Below, piece after piece: positions 8,743-15,182 of a stretch of 18,830 nucleotides of DNA. Each line of letters starts with the position of its first letter. Within the stretch, counting starts at the first letter, position 1. This stretch comes from Pseudomonadota bacterium (GTDB lineage: Bacteria > Pseudomonadota > Gammaproteobacteria > Xanthomonadales > Xanthomonadaceae). The stretch spans positions 1 to 18,830 of the forward strand of contig JAEXRB010000063.1 in the NCBI GenBank assembly GCA_023438325.1, written 5' to 3'. Below the pieces are notes generated by a model. It had not been told where the DNA came from, ran no database searches, and was given only the letters and a program-made list of their open reading frames with translations. Made by a program: the position numbers and the translations under genes.

Positions 8743-9756
8743 TTACTTGGCTGCCATCAAGGCCAGCGTGGTGTCGAGCATGCGGTTGGAGAAGCCCCAT
8801 TCGTTGTCGTACCAGCTCAGCACTTTCACCAAGGTGCCGTCGAGCACGCGGGTCTGGGTGCTGTCGTAAGTGGAGCTGCGCGGGTCGTGGTTGAAGTCGA
8901 TCGAGACCAGCGGTTCGCTGTTGAAACCGAGGATGCCCTTGAGCGCGCCTTCGCTGGCGGCCTTCACGGCAGCATCGATCTCTTCCTTGCTGGTGGCGCG
9001 CTTGGCGGTGAAGGTGAGGTCGACCACCGAGACGTTGATCGTCGGCACGCGCATGGCGAAACCGTCGAGCTTGCCGGCAAGCTCCGGCAGCACCAGACCC
9101 ACGGCCTTGGCAGCGCCGGTGCTGGTGGGGATCTGGCTCATCGTGGCCGCACGGGCGCGGCGAAGGTCGGAATGGTAGACGTCGGTCAGCACCTGATCGT
9201 TGGTGTAGGCGTGGATCGTGGTCATCAGGCCGTGCTCGATGCCGATGGTGTCGTTGAGCACCTTGGCCAGCGGTGCCAGGCAGTTGGTGGTGCAGCTGGC
9301 GTTGGAAATGACGGTGTCACTGGCTTTCAACACGTCATGGTTGACGCCGTAGACCACGGTGGCGTCGACGTCGCTGCCGCCGGGTGCGGAGATGATGACC
9401 TTCTTGGCGCCAGCGGTGAGATGCGCGCCGGCCTTGGCCTTGGTGGTGAAAAGGCCGGTGCATTCGAGCACCACGTCCACGCCGAGTTCGCCCCAGGGCA
9501 GCTTGGCCGGATCACGCTCGGCGCAGACCTTGATGCGATCGCCATTGACGATCAGATCGCCGCCGTCCACCGCCACGGTGCCGGGGAAGCGACCATGCGC
9601 GGTGTCGTGGCGAGTCAGGTGCGCGTTGGTGTTGGCATCGCCCAAGTCGTTGATCGCGACGATCTGGATTTCGTGGGTGCGATTGGCTTCGTACAGCGCA
9701 CGCAGGATGTTGCGGCCGATGCGGCCATAGCCGTTGATCGCGACCTTGATTGCCAT
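8743..9756 (-). CDS. gap: Type I glyceraldehyde-3-phosphate dehydrogenase
   Basis: This is the cytoplasmic, phosphorylating GAPDH of glycolysis and gluconeogenesis, converting glyceraldehyde 3-phosphate, phosphate and NAD+ to 1,3-bisphosphoglycerate. The 337-residue length is normal. Visible: Rossmann INGYGRIGRN (residues 7-16); the adenosine-binding INDLGD with Asp37; catalytic Cys155 in SNASCTTNC; His182 in IHAYTNDQ; and the C-terminal WYDNEWGFSNRM. AINDLGDANTNAHLTRHDTAHG, GVNHDVLKASDT and LTDVYHSDLRRARAAT resemble betaproteobacterial (Ralstonia/Burkholderia-like) GAPDH more than the E. coli GapA type (from memory, not computed). GGAG lies 10 nt upstream of the AUG on the minus strand. The 96-bp spacer before it carries a hairpin and a -10-like TAAAAT. 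A strong terminator follows. Erythrose-4-phosphate dehydrogenase (Epd) is less likely given the neighbours and motifs. Confidence 0.95.
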   Translation of the reverse strand: MAIKVAINGYGRIGRNILRALYEANRTHEIQIVAINDLGDANTNAHLTRHDTAHGRFPGTVAVDGGDLIVNGDRIKVCAERDPAKLPWGELGVDVVLECTGLFTTKAKAGAHLTAGAKKVIISAPGGSDVDATVVYGVNHDVLKASDTVISNASCTTNCLAPLAKVLNDTIGIEHGLMTTIHAYTNDQVLTDVYHSDLRRARAATMSQIPTSTGAAKAVGLVLPELAGKLDGFAMRVPTINVSVVDLTFTAKRATSKEEIDAAVKAASEGALKGILGFNSEPLVSIDFNHDPRSSTYDSTQTRVLDGTLVKVLSWYDNEWGFSNRMLDTTLALMAAK

Positions 9757-9785
9757 GACGGGGTTACTCCGGGAAAAAGGGATGG

Positions 9786-9812
9786 GGGCGCGCCATCGGG
9801 AACAGCGCGCCC
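9786..9812 (-). other. Hairpin in the EamA-gap spacer (terminator or gap 5' leader stem)
   Basis: Perfect 8-bp inverted repeat GGGCGCGC (9786-9793) and GCGCGCCC (9805-9812) with an 11-nt loop. On the minus strand it is followed after about 6 nt by CUUUUU, so it could terminate the EamA transcript. If the TAAAAT at 9816-9821 is the gap -10, the same stem would instead form the first bases of the gap mRNA and protect its 5' end. The sequence alone does not decide between these. Confidence 0.45.
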
Positions 9813-9815
9813 GCC

Positions 9816-9821
9816 ATTTTA
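9816..9821 (-). promoter_or_regulatory. gap: Candidate -10 element of gap
   Basis: The minus strand reads TAAAAT, five of six matches to TATAAT, about 60 nt upstream of the gap start codon and just after the EamA stop. No convincing -35 lies 15-18 nt further upstream. The position suits a gap promoter with a leader of about 50 nt, but AT-rich hexamers also occur by chance. Confidence 0.3.
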
Positions 9822-9852
9822 GCCCGGGCCTTGCCCGATTACCTCCCGGGCC

Positions 9853-10740
9853 TCAGCGCTTGGTGCGCGAGAGCGTGATGATGGCCACACCGGCGAGAAT
9901 CACGCCCATGGCGGCCAGTTCGTGCCGAGTGAAGGTTTCGCTGGCCAGAAGCACGCCGAACAGCACCGCGATCGGCGGATTGACGTAGGCATAGCTGGTG
10001 GCCAGCGCCGGCCGCACGTGGTGCAGCAGCCAGATGTAGGCAGTGAAGCCGATGATGGAGCCGAAGGTGATCAGGTAGCCGACCGCCAGCGTGGCACTGA
10101 GGGGCGGCAATTCCGTCATGCGTTCGCCGGTGGCCACCGCCGCGGCGAACATCCAGACGCCGCCGGTGAGCATTTGTCCTGCGGCCGACATGAAGGGCAT
10201 GGGCAGGTCGCGGCCGCGGCTCCAGATCGAGCCCCACGCCCACGCCACCGGCGCGATCAGCAGCGCGATCATGCCGGTGGGTGTGGCGGCAAGATCGGTT
10301 CCGGCATTGAGCCACAGCACGCCGACGAAGCCGACCGCCAGCCCTAGCCATTCGTTGCGGCGCGGCCGTTCGCCGCGCAGAAAGGCGAACAGTGCCGCCC
10401 ACAGCGGCATCGAAGCCACGGCCACGGCCGCCATGCCGGAGGACACTTCTTGCTCGGCCACGTTCACTAGGCCGTTGCTGAGCAGCACCATGAAGATCGA
10501 CAGCCACCACAACTGTTTCCACTGGCTGCGCGTGGGCGCAGGCACGCCGCGCCAGCGCAGGAAGCCGTACATCAAGGCGCCGGCCAGCGTCATGCGGATC
10601 GCGCCGAGCAGGAACGGCGGATAGCCTTCCAGTGCGTAACGGATGCCCAGATAGGTGGAGCCCCAGAGCACGTAAACCGAAGTCAATGCCAGCGCGATGG
10701 CCCACAGGCGGGGCGGGGCGGATGACGGAGCGGAGGACAT
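9853..10740 (-). CDS. EamA/DMT-family exporter, YedA-like
   Basis: This is an inner-membrane drug/metabolite transporter with two EamA repeats and about ten predicted membrane helices. It is close to E. coli YedA: note VLWGSTYLGIRYALEGYPP near the N-terminus, SNGLVNVAEQEVSSGMAA, the mid-protein PVAWAWGSIWSRG that begins the second repeat, and ALATSYAYVNPPIAVLFG. Family members export amino acids or other small metabolites; the substrate here cannot be told. I chose the AUG at 10740 (295 residues, MSSAPSSAPPRLW) because the first helix follows directly and the length fits. A second in-frame AUG at 10818 (321 residues) has the better Shine-Dalgarno (AGGA, 8 nt spacing) but adds a 26-residue segment unlike the family. 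The gene follows prc by 156-234 bp and precedes gap by about 96 bp, all minus strand. Confidence 0.88.
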   Translation of the reverse strand: MSSAPSSAPPRLWAIALALTSVYVLWGSTYLGIRYALEGYPPFLLGAIRMTLAGALMYGFLRWRGVPAPTRSQWKQLWWLSIFMVLLSNGLVNVAEQEVSSGMAAVAVASMPLWAALFAFLRGERPRRNEWLGLAVGFVGVLWLNAGTDLAATPTGMIALLIAPVAWAWGSIWSRGRDLPMPFMSAAGQMLTGGVWMFAAAVATGERMTELPPLSATLAVGYLITFGSIIGFTAYIWLLHHVRPALATSYAYVNPPIAVLFGVLLASETFTRHELAAMGVILAGVAIITLSRTKR

Positions 10741-10752
10741 GCGGGTGTTCCA

Positions 10753-10782
10753 GTGGCGGGATGATGGGAAAAGCCCCGCCAC
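10753..10782 (-). other. Hairpin just upstream of the EamA start
   Basis: Perfect 8-bp inverted repeat GTGGCGGG (10753-10760) and CCCGCCAC (10775-10782) with a 14-nt loop. It ends 12 nt before the chosen EamA AUG on the minus strand and lies between the two possible in-frame starts. It has no U-run, so it is not a normal terminator. It may influence ribosome access or simply be a stable GC-rich stem. Confidence 0.5.
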
Positions 10783-10837
10783 AACAGGTGCGTGGGGCAG
10801 CAAACAACGCGGTTTCATCCTTCACTTCCTGCGCGAA

Positions 10838-10860
10838 CGCCGTCGCGCTGGGCGACGGCG
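10838..10860 (-). other. 9-bp perfect hairpin in the prc-EamA spacer
   Basis: CGCCGTCGC (10838-10846) and its exact complement (10852-10860) surround a 5-nt loop. The stem lies upstream of the distal EamA start and its Shine-Dalgarno on the minus strand. No T-run follows on either strand, so it is not a classical intrinsic terminator. It could protect the prc mRNA 3' end or be part of an EamA leader. Confidence 0.5.
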
Positions 10861-10934
10861 TGGCAAGTGCAGGACAAAGCTGTGGGCGGAGCGAAACGAC
10901 GGGATTCTGCGGCAAAGGGGCGCCGCGCCCGCGC

Positions 10935-10964
10935 CAATCCCTCGCCCATAAGGGAAAGGGATTG
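10935..10964. repeat. Imperfect intergenic inverted repeat after prc
   Basis: CAATCCCT (10935-10942) pairs with AGGGATTG (10957-10964) across a 14-nt loop. The inner bases also allow a shorter TCCCT/AGGGA stem. The pattern 'CCCTCGCCC-n-AGGG-n-AGGG' resembles a degenerate copy of the CCCTCTCCC...GGGAGAGGG-type inverted repeats scattered between genes in Pseudomonas and Xanthomonas. It sits about 10 bp after the prc stop and could act as a weak terminator or mRNA stabiliser. No U-run is present. Confidence 0.4.
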
Positions 10965-10974
10965 CAGAGGAGGA

Positions 10975-13164
10975 TTACCGGGCGCGTTCGGGCGTCGTTG
11001 TCGGCGCAACGGTTGCGGCTGGCAATACCTGCGATGCCAGTGCGCGATCGGCCTTCAGCAAGTCGATGGCATCGGCCAGGATGTGGGCCGCTTCGCGCGC
11101 CAGCACGTCCGGGCCTTCCTCTTTTTCCTTTTTCTCGCGTGCGGCATCGGCCACCACATCGCGTTCGTCCGCTTGCAGGCCGTCATCGTTGGACGCTTCT
11201 TCATCGGCATCGGCCAGACCCTTGGCCTTGCGGATTTCTTCGCGTGCCTTGCGGCGGGCTTCATTGCGGTCGCGCTCGGCGCGGCGCGTGGCCTCGTTCA
11301 AAGAGACCGATTTGTCGGCGCGCTGGCGACGGTACTCGGCCACGTCTTCGGCCCACCAGATGAATTCCTGATCGGCCTTGGCACGTGTTTCGTGGCGGGC
11401 TTCCAGCAGCGGCAGCAGCGGCTTGAAGTTGGCCTGCACGGCGTAATCGAGCGCATCCACGCGCGTCCACGGCAGGGCATTGTCGTAGCTGCTCTCGCCG
11501 TAATCTTCTGCATCCAGCGTCACCGGGAAAGCGATGTCCGGCGTGACGCCGCGGTGCTGGGTCGAACCGCCTTCGACACGGAAGAACTGCGCCACGGTGA
11601 CCTTGAGTTGGCCGAAGCCCGGCTGTTCGCCGCGCACGAACATGTCCAGATCCACCAGATTCTGCACCGTGCCCTTGCCGAAGGTCGGCTCGCCGATCAC
11701 CAGGCCACGGCCATAGTCCTGGATCGCGCCGGCAAAGATTTCCGAGGCCGATGCTGAGGCGCGGTTCACCATCACCGCGAGCGGGCCATCCCATGCCGTG
11801 CCGGCGACGGTGTCGCGTTGCGCATCCACGCGTCCGCGAGCGTCGCGCACCTGCACCACCGGGCCCTTGTCGATGAAAAGGCCGGTCAGTTCGACCGCTT
11901 CGGTGAGCGAGCCGCCGCCATTGTTGCGCAGGTCGATGACGATGCCGTCGACCTTGTCCTGCTTGAGTTCTTCCAGCAGCTTGGCGACGTCGCGCGTGGC
12001 CGAACGGTAATCCGGCTCGTCGCGGCGACGGCCATCGAAGTCCTGATAGAACGTGGGCAGGTCGATAACCCCGATGCGATGTGCGGTTTCGCCCTCGCCC
12101 ACTTCGATCACGGACTTCTTGGCAGCCTGCTCTTCCAGCTTCACCTTCTCGCGGGTCAGCGTCACGACGCGGTGTTCGCCGTCCGGGCCGGCATCGGCCG
12201 GCAGTACGTCGAGCCGGACTTGTGTGTTGCGCGCACCGCGAATGAGTTCCACCACGTCGTCGATGCGCCAGCCCACCACGTCCACCATCGGGCCTTCGGT
12301 GCCCTGGCCGACGGCGTAGATGCGGTCGCCCACCTTCATCTGGCCGGACAATCCGGCCGGGCCGCCCGGCACGATGGAACGGATCACCGTTACTTCTTCA
12401 TCGTTGATCTGCAAGACCGCGCCGATGCCTTCGAGCGACAGCCGCATCGACATGTTGAAGTTCTCGGTGGTGCGCGGATTCATGTAGCTGGTGTGCGGTT
12501 CGATGGCGCCGGTGTAGGCGTTCATGAACGTCTGGAACACGTCATCGCCGCGAATGGCACGGGCACGTGATTCGTAGTTGGCGTAGCGCTTGTCCAGCGT
12601 CTCCCGGATGGCATCCATCTCGCGGCCGGCCAGTTTCAGGCGCAGCACGTCGTTCTTGACCCGCTTGCGCCACAGTGCGTCCAGCGCATCGCTGCTGTCG
12701 GCGAACGGCGCGTTCTTGCGGTCGAAATCCCAGGTTTCGTCACCGGAAAAATCGATGTCGCTCTTGAGGAACTCGCGCGCAAAGCGGGTGCGGTCGGCCA
12801 CGCGCTGCACGTAGATGTTGAACATGTCGAAGGCCGGCTGGATCTGGCGCTCGCGCAGGGCATCGTCGAACCTGGTGCGCAGCGATGCGAAACCGGCCAC
12901 GTCGGAGGCGAGCAGGAACATGCGGTCGCGATCCAGTGCTTCCAGATAGCGGTCGTAGATGCGTTCGGAAAGCGCGTCGTCCAGCGGCAGCGGGTGGTAG
13001 TGGTAGCGGCTGTTGCTGAGCAACTGCGTCACCAGCGTCGATACATCCGTCTGCGTGGAAGTCGGCGCCAGCGTTACCTGTGCGGTCGGCACGGGGCGCG
13101 CCAACGCTCCGCCGGCGAAGGCGAAGGCAAGTCCGAGGGCGATCAAGGAGCGCGATGCGAGCAT
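10975..13164 (-). CDS. prc: Carboxy-terminal (tail-specific) processing protease Prc
   Basis: Prc is a periplasmic S41 protease that degrades or trims envelope proteins from their C-termini; in E. coli it processes FtsI and MepS. From the AUG at 13164 it has 729 residues; E. coli Prc has 682. Order: signal peptide (residues 1-22, ending ALA before RPVP); N-terminal helical domain; PDZ around 230-325 (LSLEGIGAVLQ, GPAGLSGQMKVGDRI); S41 core with DGIVIDLRNNGGGSL, the serine in NRASASASEIFAG (about Ser472) and lysine in GEPTFGKGTVQ (about Lys497). The Ser-Lys spacing of 25 equals that of E. coli Ser430/Lys455. The C-terminal DUF3340-type region has a highly charged stretch rich in Lys, Glu and Arg. 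An in-frame UUG at 13239 would add 25 residues before the signal peptide and is rejected. The minus-strand start has only a weak Shine-Dalgarno. The gene is divergent from the OleD-like gene. Confidence 0.95.
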   Translation of the reverse strand: MLASRSLIALGLAFAFAGGALARPVPTAQVTLAPTSTQTDVSTLVTQLLSNSRYHYHPLPLDDALSERIYDRYLEALDRDRMFLLASDVAGFASLRTRFDDALRERQIQPAFDMFNIYVQRVADRTRFAREFLKSDIDFSGDETWDFDRKNAPFADSSDALDALWRKRVKNDVLRLKLAGREMDAIRETLDKRYANYESRARAIRGDDVFQTFMNAYTGAIEPHTSYMNPRTTENFNMSMRLSLEGIGAVLQINDEEVTVIRSIVPGGPAGLSGQMKVGDRIYAVGQGTEGPMVDVVGWRIDDVVELIRGARNTQVRLDVLPADAGPDGEHRVVTLTREKVKLEEQAAKKSVIEVGEGETAHRIGVIDLPTFYQDFDGRRRDEPDYRSATRDVAKLLEELKQDKVDGIVIDLRNNGGGSLTEAVELTGLFIDKGPVVQVRDARGRVDAQRDTVAGTAWDGPLAVMVNRASASASEIFAGAIQDYGRGLVIGEPTFGKGTVQNLVDLDMFVRGEQPGFGQLKVTVAQFFRVEGGSTQHRGVTPDIAFPVTLDAEDYGESSYDNALPWTRVDALDYAVQANFKPLLPLLEARHETRAKADQEFIWWAEDVAEYRRQRADKSVSLNEATRRAERDRNEARRKAREEIRKAKGLADADEEASNDDGLQADERDVVADAAREKKEKEEGPDVLAREAAHILADAIDLLKADRALASQVLPAATVAPTTTPERAR

Positions 13165-13461
13165 GGGGAGTCTCAGGGGAAAGGAGGAGTCGGCCTTCCT
13201 TGCGGGGCGGCCGATGGTGCGGCGTTGCCAGCCTGCCAACTGACAGGCGCCGGAGCAAGCGCCAGAATGAACGGGAGATGGGGGCGCCGTCGCGTATCAA
13301 AAGTCCCGGCACGGTGTTTTTTTTGCCGATCGGCGATGGCCGGCGACCTGTGCGCACAGCGCCGGATTCTGTGTCGGAAACCATTGTTTGGCTTGCGACA
13401 GGTTGCGCCTGCGGTAGGTGAAACCTAAAGTGCCCGGATGATGCGTGAAGGGGCAGGCGGT
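13165..13461. promoter_or_regulatory. Divergent prc / OleD-like intergenic region with two palindromes
   Basis: These 297 bp separate two divergent genes and should hold both promoters. There is a perfect 12-bp palindrome, CTGTGCGCACAG, at 13348-13359, a 10-bp palindrome, GCCGATCGGC, at 13325-13334, and an eight-T run at 13317-13324. Toward the OleD-like gene a weak pair is visible: TTGCGC at 13403-13408 and TAAAGT at 13426-13431, with 17-bp spacing. No confident prc promoter was found. The palindromes could be operator sites, but I recognise no known regulator consensus. Confidence 0.4.
13447..13453 (+). promoter_or_regulatory. Ribosome binding site that sets the OleD-like start
   Basis: GAAGGGG lies 8 nt upstream of the AUG at 13462. 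The upstream in-frame AUGs at 13438 and 13441 have no comparable site, and the family begins at MKVLVTGG. This decides for 13462. Confidence 0.6.
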
Positions 13462-14472
13462 ATGAAAGTGCTGGTGACCGGCGGGGGCGGATTCCTCGGC
13501 AAGGCGATCTGCGCCGGGCTGCTGGCGCGAGGTTGCGAGGTGCTGTCCTATTCTCGCGGCCAGTACCCGGAGCTGGCCACGATGGGTGTGCGCCAGCTGC
13601 GCGGCGATCTGGCCAGTTTCGATGATGTGAGCGCCGCCTGCGTGGATGTGGATGCCGTTTTCCACGTTGCCGCCAAGGCCGGTGCATGGGGCAGCTTCCA
13701 CGAGTATTTCGATGCCAACGTGCGTGGCACCTGGAACGTGATCGCGGCCTGCCGCATGAACCGGGTTCGCACGCTGATCCATACCTCCACGCCCAGCGTC
13801 GCCCATCGCGGCACGCGCCCGGTGCTGGGCGGCAACGAAGAAACGGCGCCGCCGGCGGAGAGTTACAAAGCGTGGTATCCGGCCACCAAATGCGTGGCCG
13901 AAGAGCATGTGCTGGCCGCCAACGGCAGCACTTTGGCCACCGTGGCGCTGCGTCCGCGCCTGATCTGGGGGCCGGGCGATAATCATCTGCTGCCGCGCCT
14001 GGTCGAGCGCGCCCGCGCCGGCAAGCTCAAGTTCGTCGGCGACGGCCAGAACCTGGTCGATACCACTTACATCGACAACGCCGCCCAGGCGCATCTGGAT
14101 GCCTTCGATGCGTTGCACGACAAGCCCGGCGCGGCCTGTGCCGGCAAGGCGTATTTCATTTCCAACGGCGAACCCAAGCCCATCGCCGACATCGTCAACA
14201 GCCTGCTGCGCGCCACCGGCGCCCCGACGGTGACGCAGCTCGTGCCGTTCCGCGCCGCCTATGCCGTCGGCACCGTGATGGAGGCGCTGTACGGGCTGTT
14301 GCCGCTCAAGGGCGAGCCGCTGATGACACGCTTCCTCGCCGAGCAGTTGTCGGTCCCGCACTACTACGACATCTCCGCCGCACGTCGCGATTTCGGCTAC
14401 CAGCCTCGCATCAGCATCATCGAAGGGCTGCGCCAACTGGGTGCGTGGTGGCGCAAGCGCGAAGGCGGTTGA
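13462..14472 (+). CDS. OleD-like 2-alkyl-3-oxoalkanoate reductase (extended SDR)
   Basis: This 336-residue NAD(P)-dependent epimerase/dehydratase-type protein starts at the AUG at 13462. It has a Rossmann VTGGGGFLG (residues 5-13); Arg32 after the second strand, which hints at NADPH; a Ser/Thr cluster HTSTPSV at 108-113; and catalytic Tyr139-x3-Lys143 in YPATK. Whole blocks match what I remember of Xanthomonas/Stenotrophomonas OleD: AAKAGAWGS, RPRLIWGPGDNHLLPRL, VDTTYIDNAAQAH, GKAYFISNGEP and RDFGYQPRISIIEGL. OleD reduces the OleA product, a 2-alkyl-3-ketoacid, before OleC and OleB make long-chain olefins. No oleA, oleB or oleC is visible here, so the gene may be a detached oleD or a relative acting on another 3-keto or 3-beta-hydroxysteroid-like substrate. 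ubiJ follows after 57 bp on the same strand. Confidence 0.8.
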   Translation: MKVLVTGGGGFLGKAICAGLLARGCEVLSYSRGQYPELATMGVRQLRGDLASFDDVSAACVDVDAVFHVAAKAGAWGSFHEYFDANVRGTWNVIAACRMNRVRTLIHTSTPSVAHRGTRPVLGGNEETAPPAESYKAWYPATKCVAEEHVLAANGSTLATVALRPRLIWGPGDNHLLPRLVERARAGKLKFVGDGQNLVDTTYIDNAAQAHLDAFDALHDKPGAACAGKAYFISNGEPKPIADIVNSLLRATGAPTVTQLVPFRAAYAVGTVMEALYGLLPLKGEPLMTRFLAEQLSVPHYYDISAARRDFGYQPRISIIEGLRQLGAWWRKREGG

Positions 14473-14529
14473 GGCCACGCGCGCCGCAAGCCGATACACT
14501 TCCGCGTTTCCGATCCTGCGGATGAGGCG

Positions 14530-15174
14530 ATGAACGCCACTCCCTCCAAGGCCATGCCTTCGTTGATCAAGTCCACGCTCGGGCGCCTGCTCGGCGTGGC
14601 GCTGAACCGCGCCGTGGCGCTGGATCCTGCATTTCCCGCGCAATTGGCGACGCTGGAAGGCCGGCGTCTGGATTTCCACCTCACCGCGCCGCCGCTGGCT
14701 TTTGCGATGACGGTGCAGGCGGGACGTTTTTGCATCGGCCCGGTTTCCTCGGAGAGCGAGAGCGATCTGAGCCTTTCCGCCTCCCTCGGTGCGGTGCTGT
14801 CGCAGTTGCTGCCGGGGCGCGAGAACACCGCCACGGTCGGGCGCATGCGGATCAGCGGCGATGCCGAGCTGGCGCGCCAGTTGCAGCGGTTGATGCAGCG
14901 TTACGAGCCGGATATCGAAGGCCAGTTCGTCGCGGTGTTCGGCGACGTGCTGGGCGTGCAATTTGCGCGCGCGGTGAAGCGCGGGCTGGATACGCTGCGC
15001 GAGGGCGGCAAGGCATTGGCGCGCGATGGCGCGGAGTTCCTCACCGAAGAAAGTCGTGATCTGGTGCCGCGTGCGGAGCTGGAGGCCTTCTGCGACGACG
15101 TGGATGAACTGCGCGACGCCGTCGAGCGGCTGGAGCGGCGCATCCAACGGCATGGCATCGTCGCAAGCGCCTGA
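14530..15174 (+). CDS. ubiJ: Ubiquinone biosynthesis accessory factor UbiJ (SCP2 domain)
   Basis: UbiJ is a lipid-binding accessory factor that, with UbiK, helps present hydrophobic quinone precursors to the soluble Ubi enzyme complex. The protein has 214 residues (E. coli UbiJ about 201). The first 110 or so residues form an SCP2-like sterol-carrier domain: NRAVALDPAFPAQLATLEGR, then strands ending in the conserved GRMRISGDAELARQLQRLM. A charged helical tail follows: EFLTEESRDLVPRAELEAF, then DDVDELRDAVERLERRIQRH, which reads as a coiled coil, the UbiK-binding kind of region. GGATGAGG lies directly before the AUG, rather close for a Shine-Dalgarno; a later AUG (14554) would remove the start of the first helix. 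ubiJ is often next to ubiE and ubiB, but neither is present here. The GNAT gene starts 8 bp after the stop. Confidence 0.85.
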   Translation: MNATPSKAMPSLIKSTLGRLLGVALNRAVALDPAFPAQLATLEGRRLDFHLTAPPLAFAMTVQAGRFCIGPVSSESESDLSLSASLGAVLSQLLPGRENTATVGRMRISGDAELARQLQRLMQRYEPDIEGQFVAVFGDVLGVQFARAVKRGLDTLREGGKALARDGAEFLTEESRDLVPRAELEAFCDDVDELRDAVERLERRIQRHGIVASA

Positions 15175-15182
15175 GTGTCGGC

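Noticed and set aside
8569..9822. 417-codon plus-strand frame opposite gap
   Set aside because: It is the complement of the GAPDH gene, rich in Gly, Ala and Val with no motif, and has no plausible start site context.
11818..12570. 250-codon plus-strand frame opposite prc
   Set aside because: It is antisense to the PDZ and S41 domains of Prc and shows no family motif.
13165..13239. Longer Prc start using UUG at 13239
   Set aside because: It would place 25 residues before a clear signal peptide; the AUG at 13164 fits a secreted protease.
13317..13324. Eight-T run as an intrinsic terminator
   Set aside because: No stable stem precedes it on the plus strand and no plus-strand gene ends there; it lies in a divergent promoter region.
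13297..15153. 618-codon minus-strand frame opposite the OleD-like gene and ubiJ
   Set aside because: It crosses two well-supported genes and their spacer; composition is that of a shadow frame.
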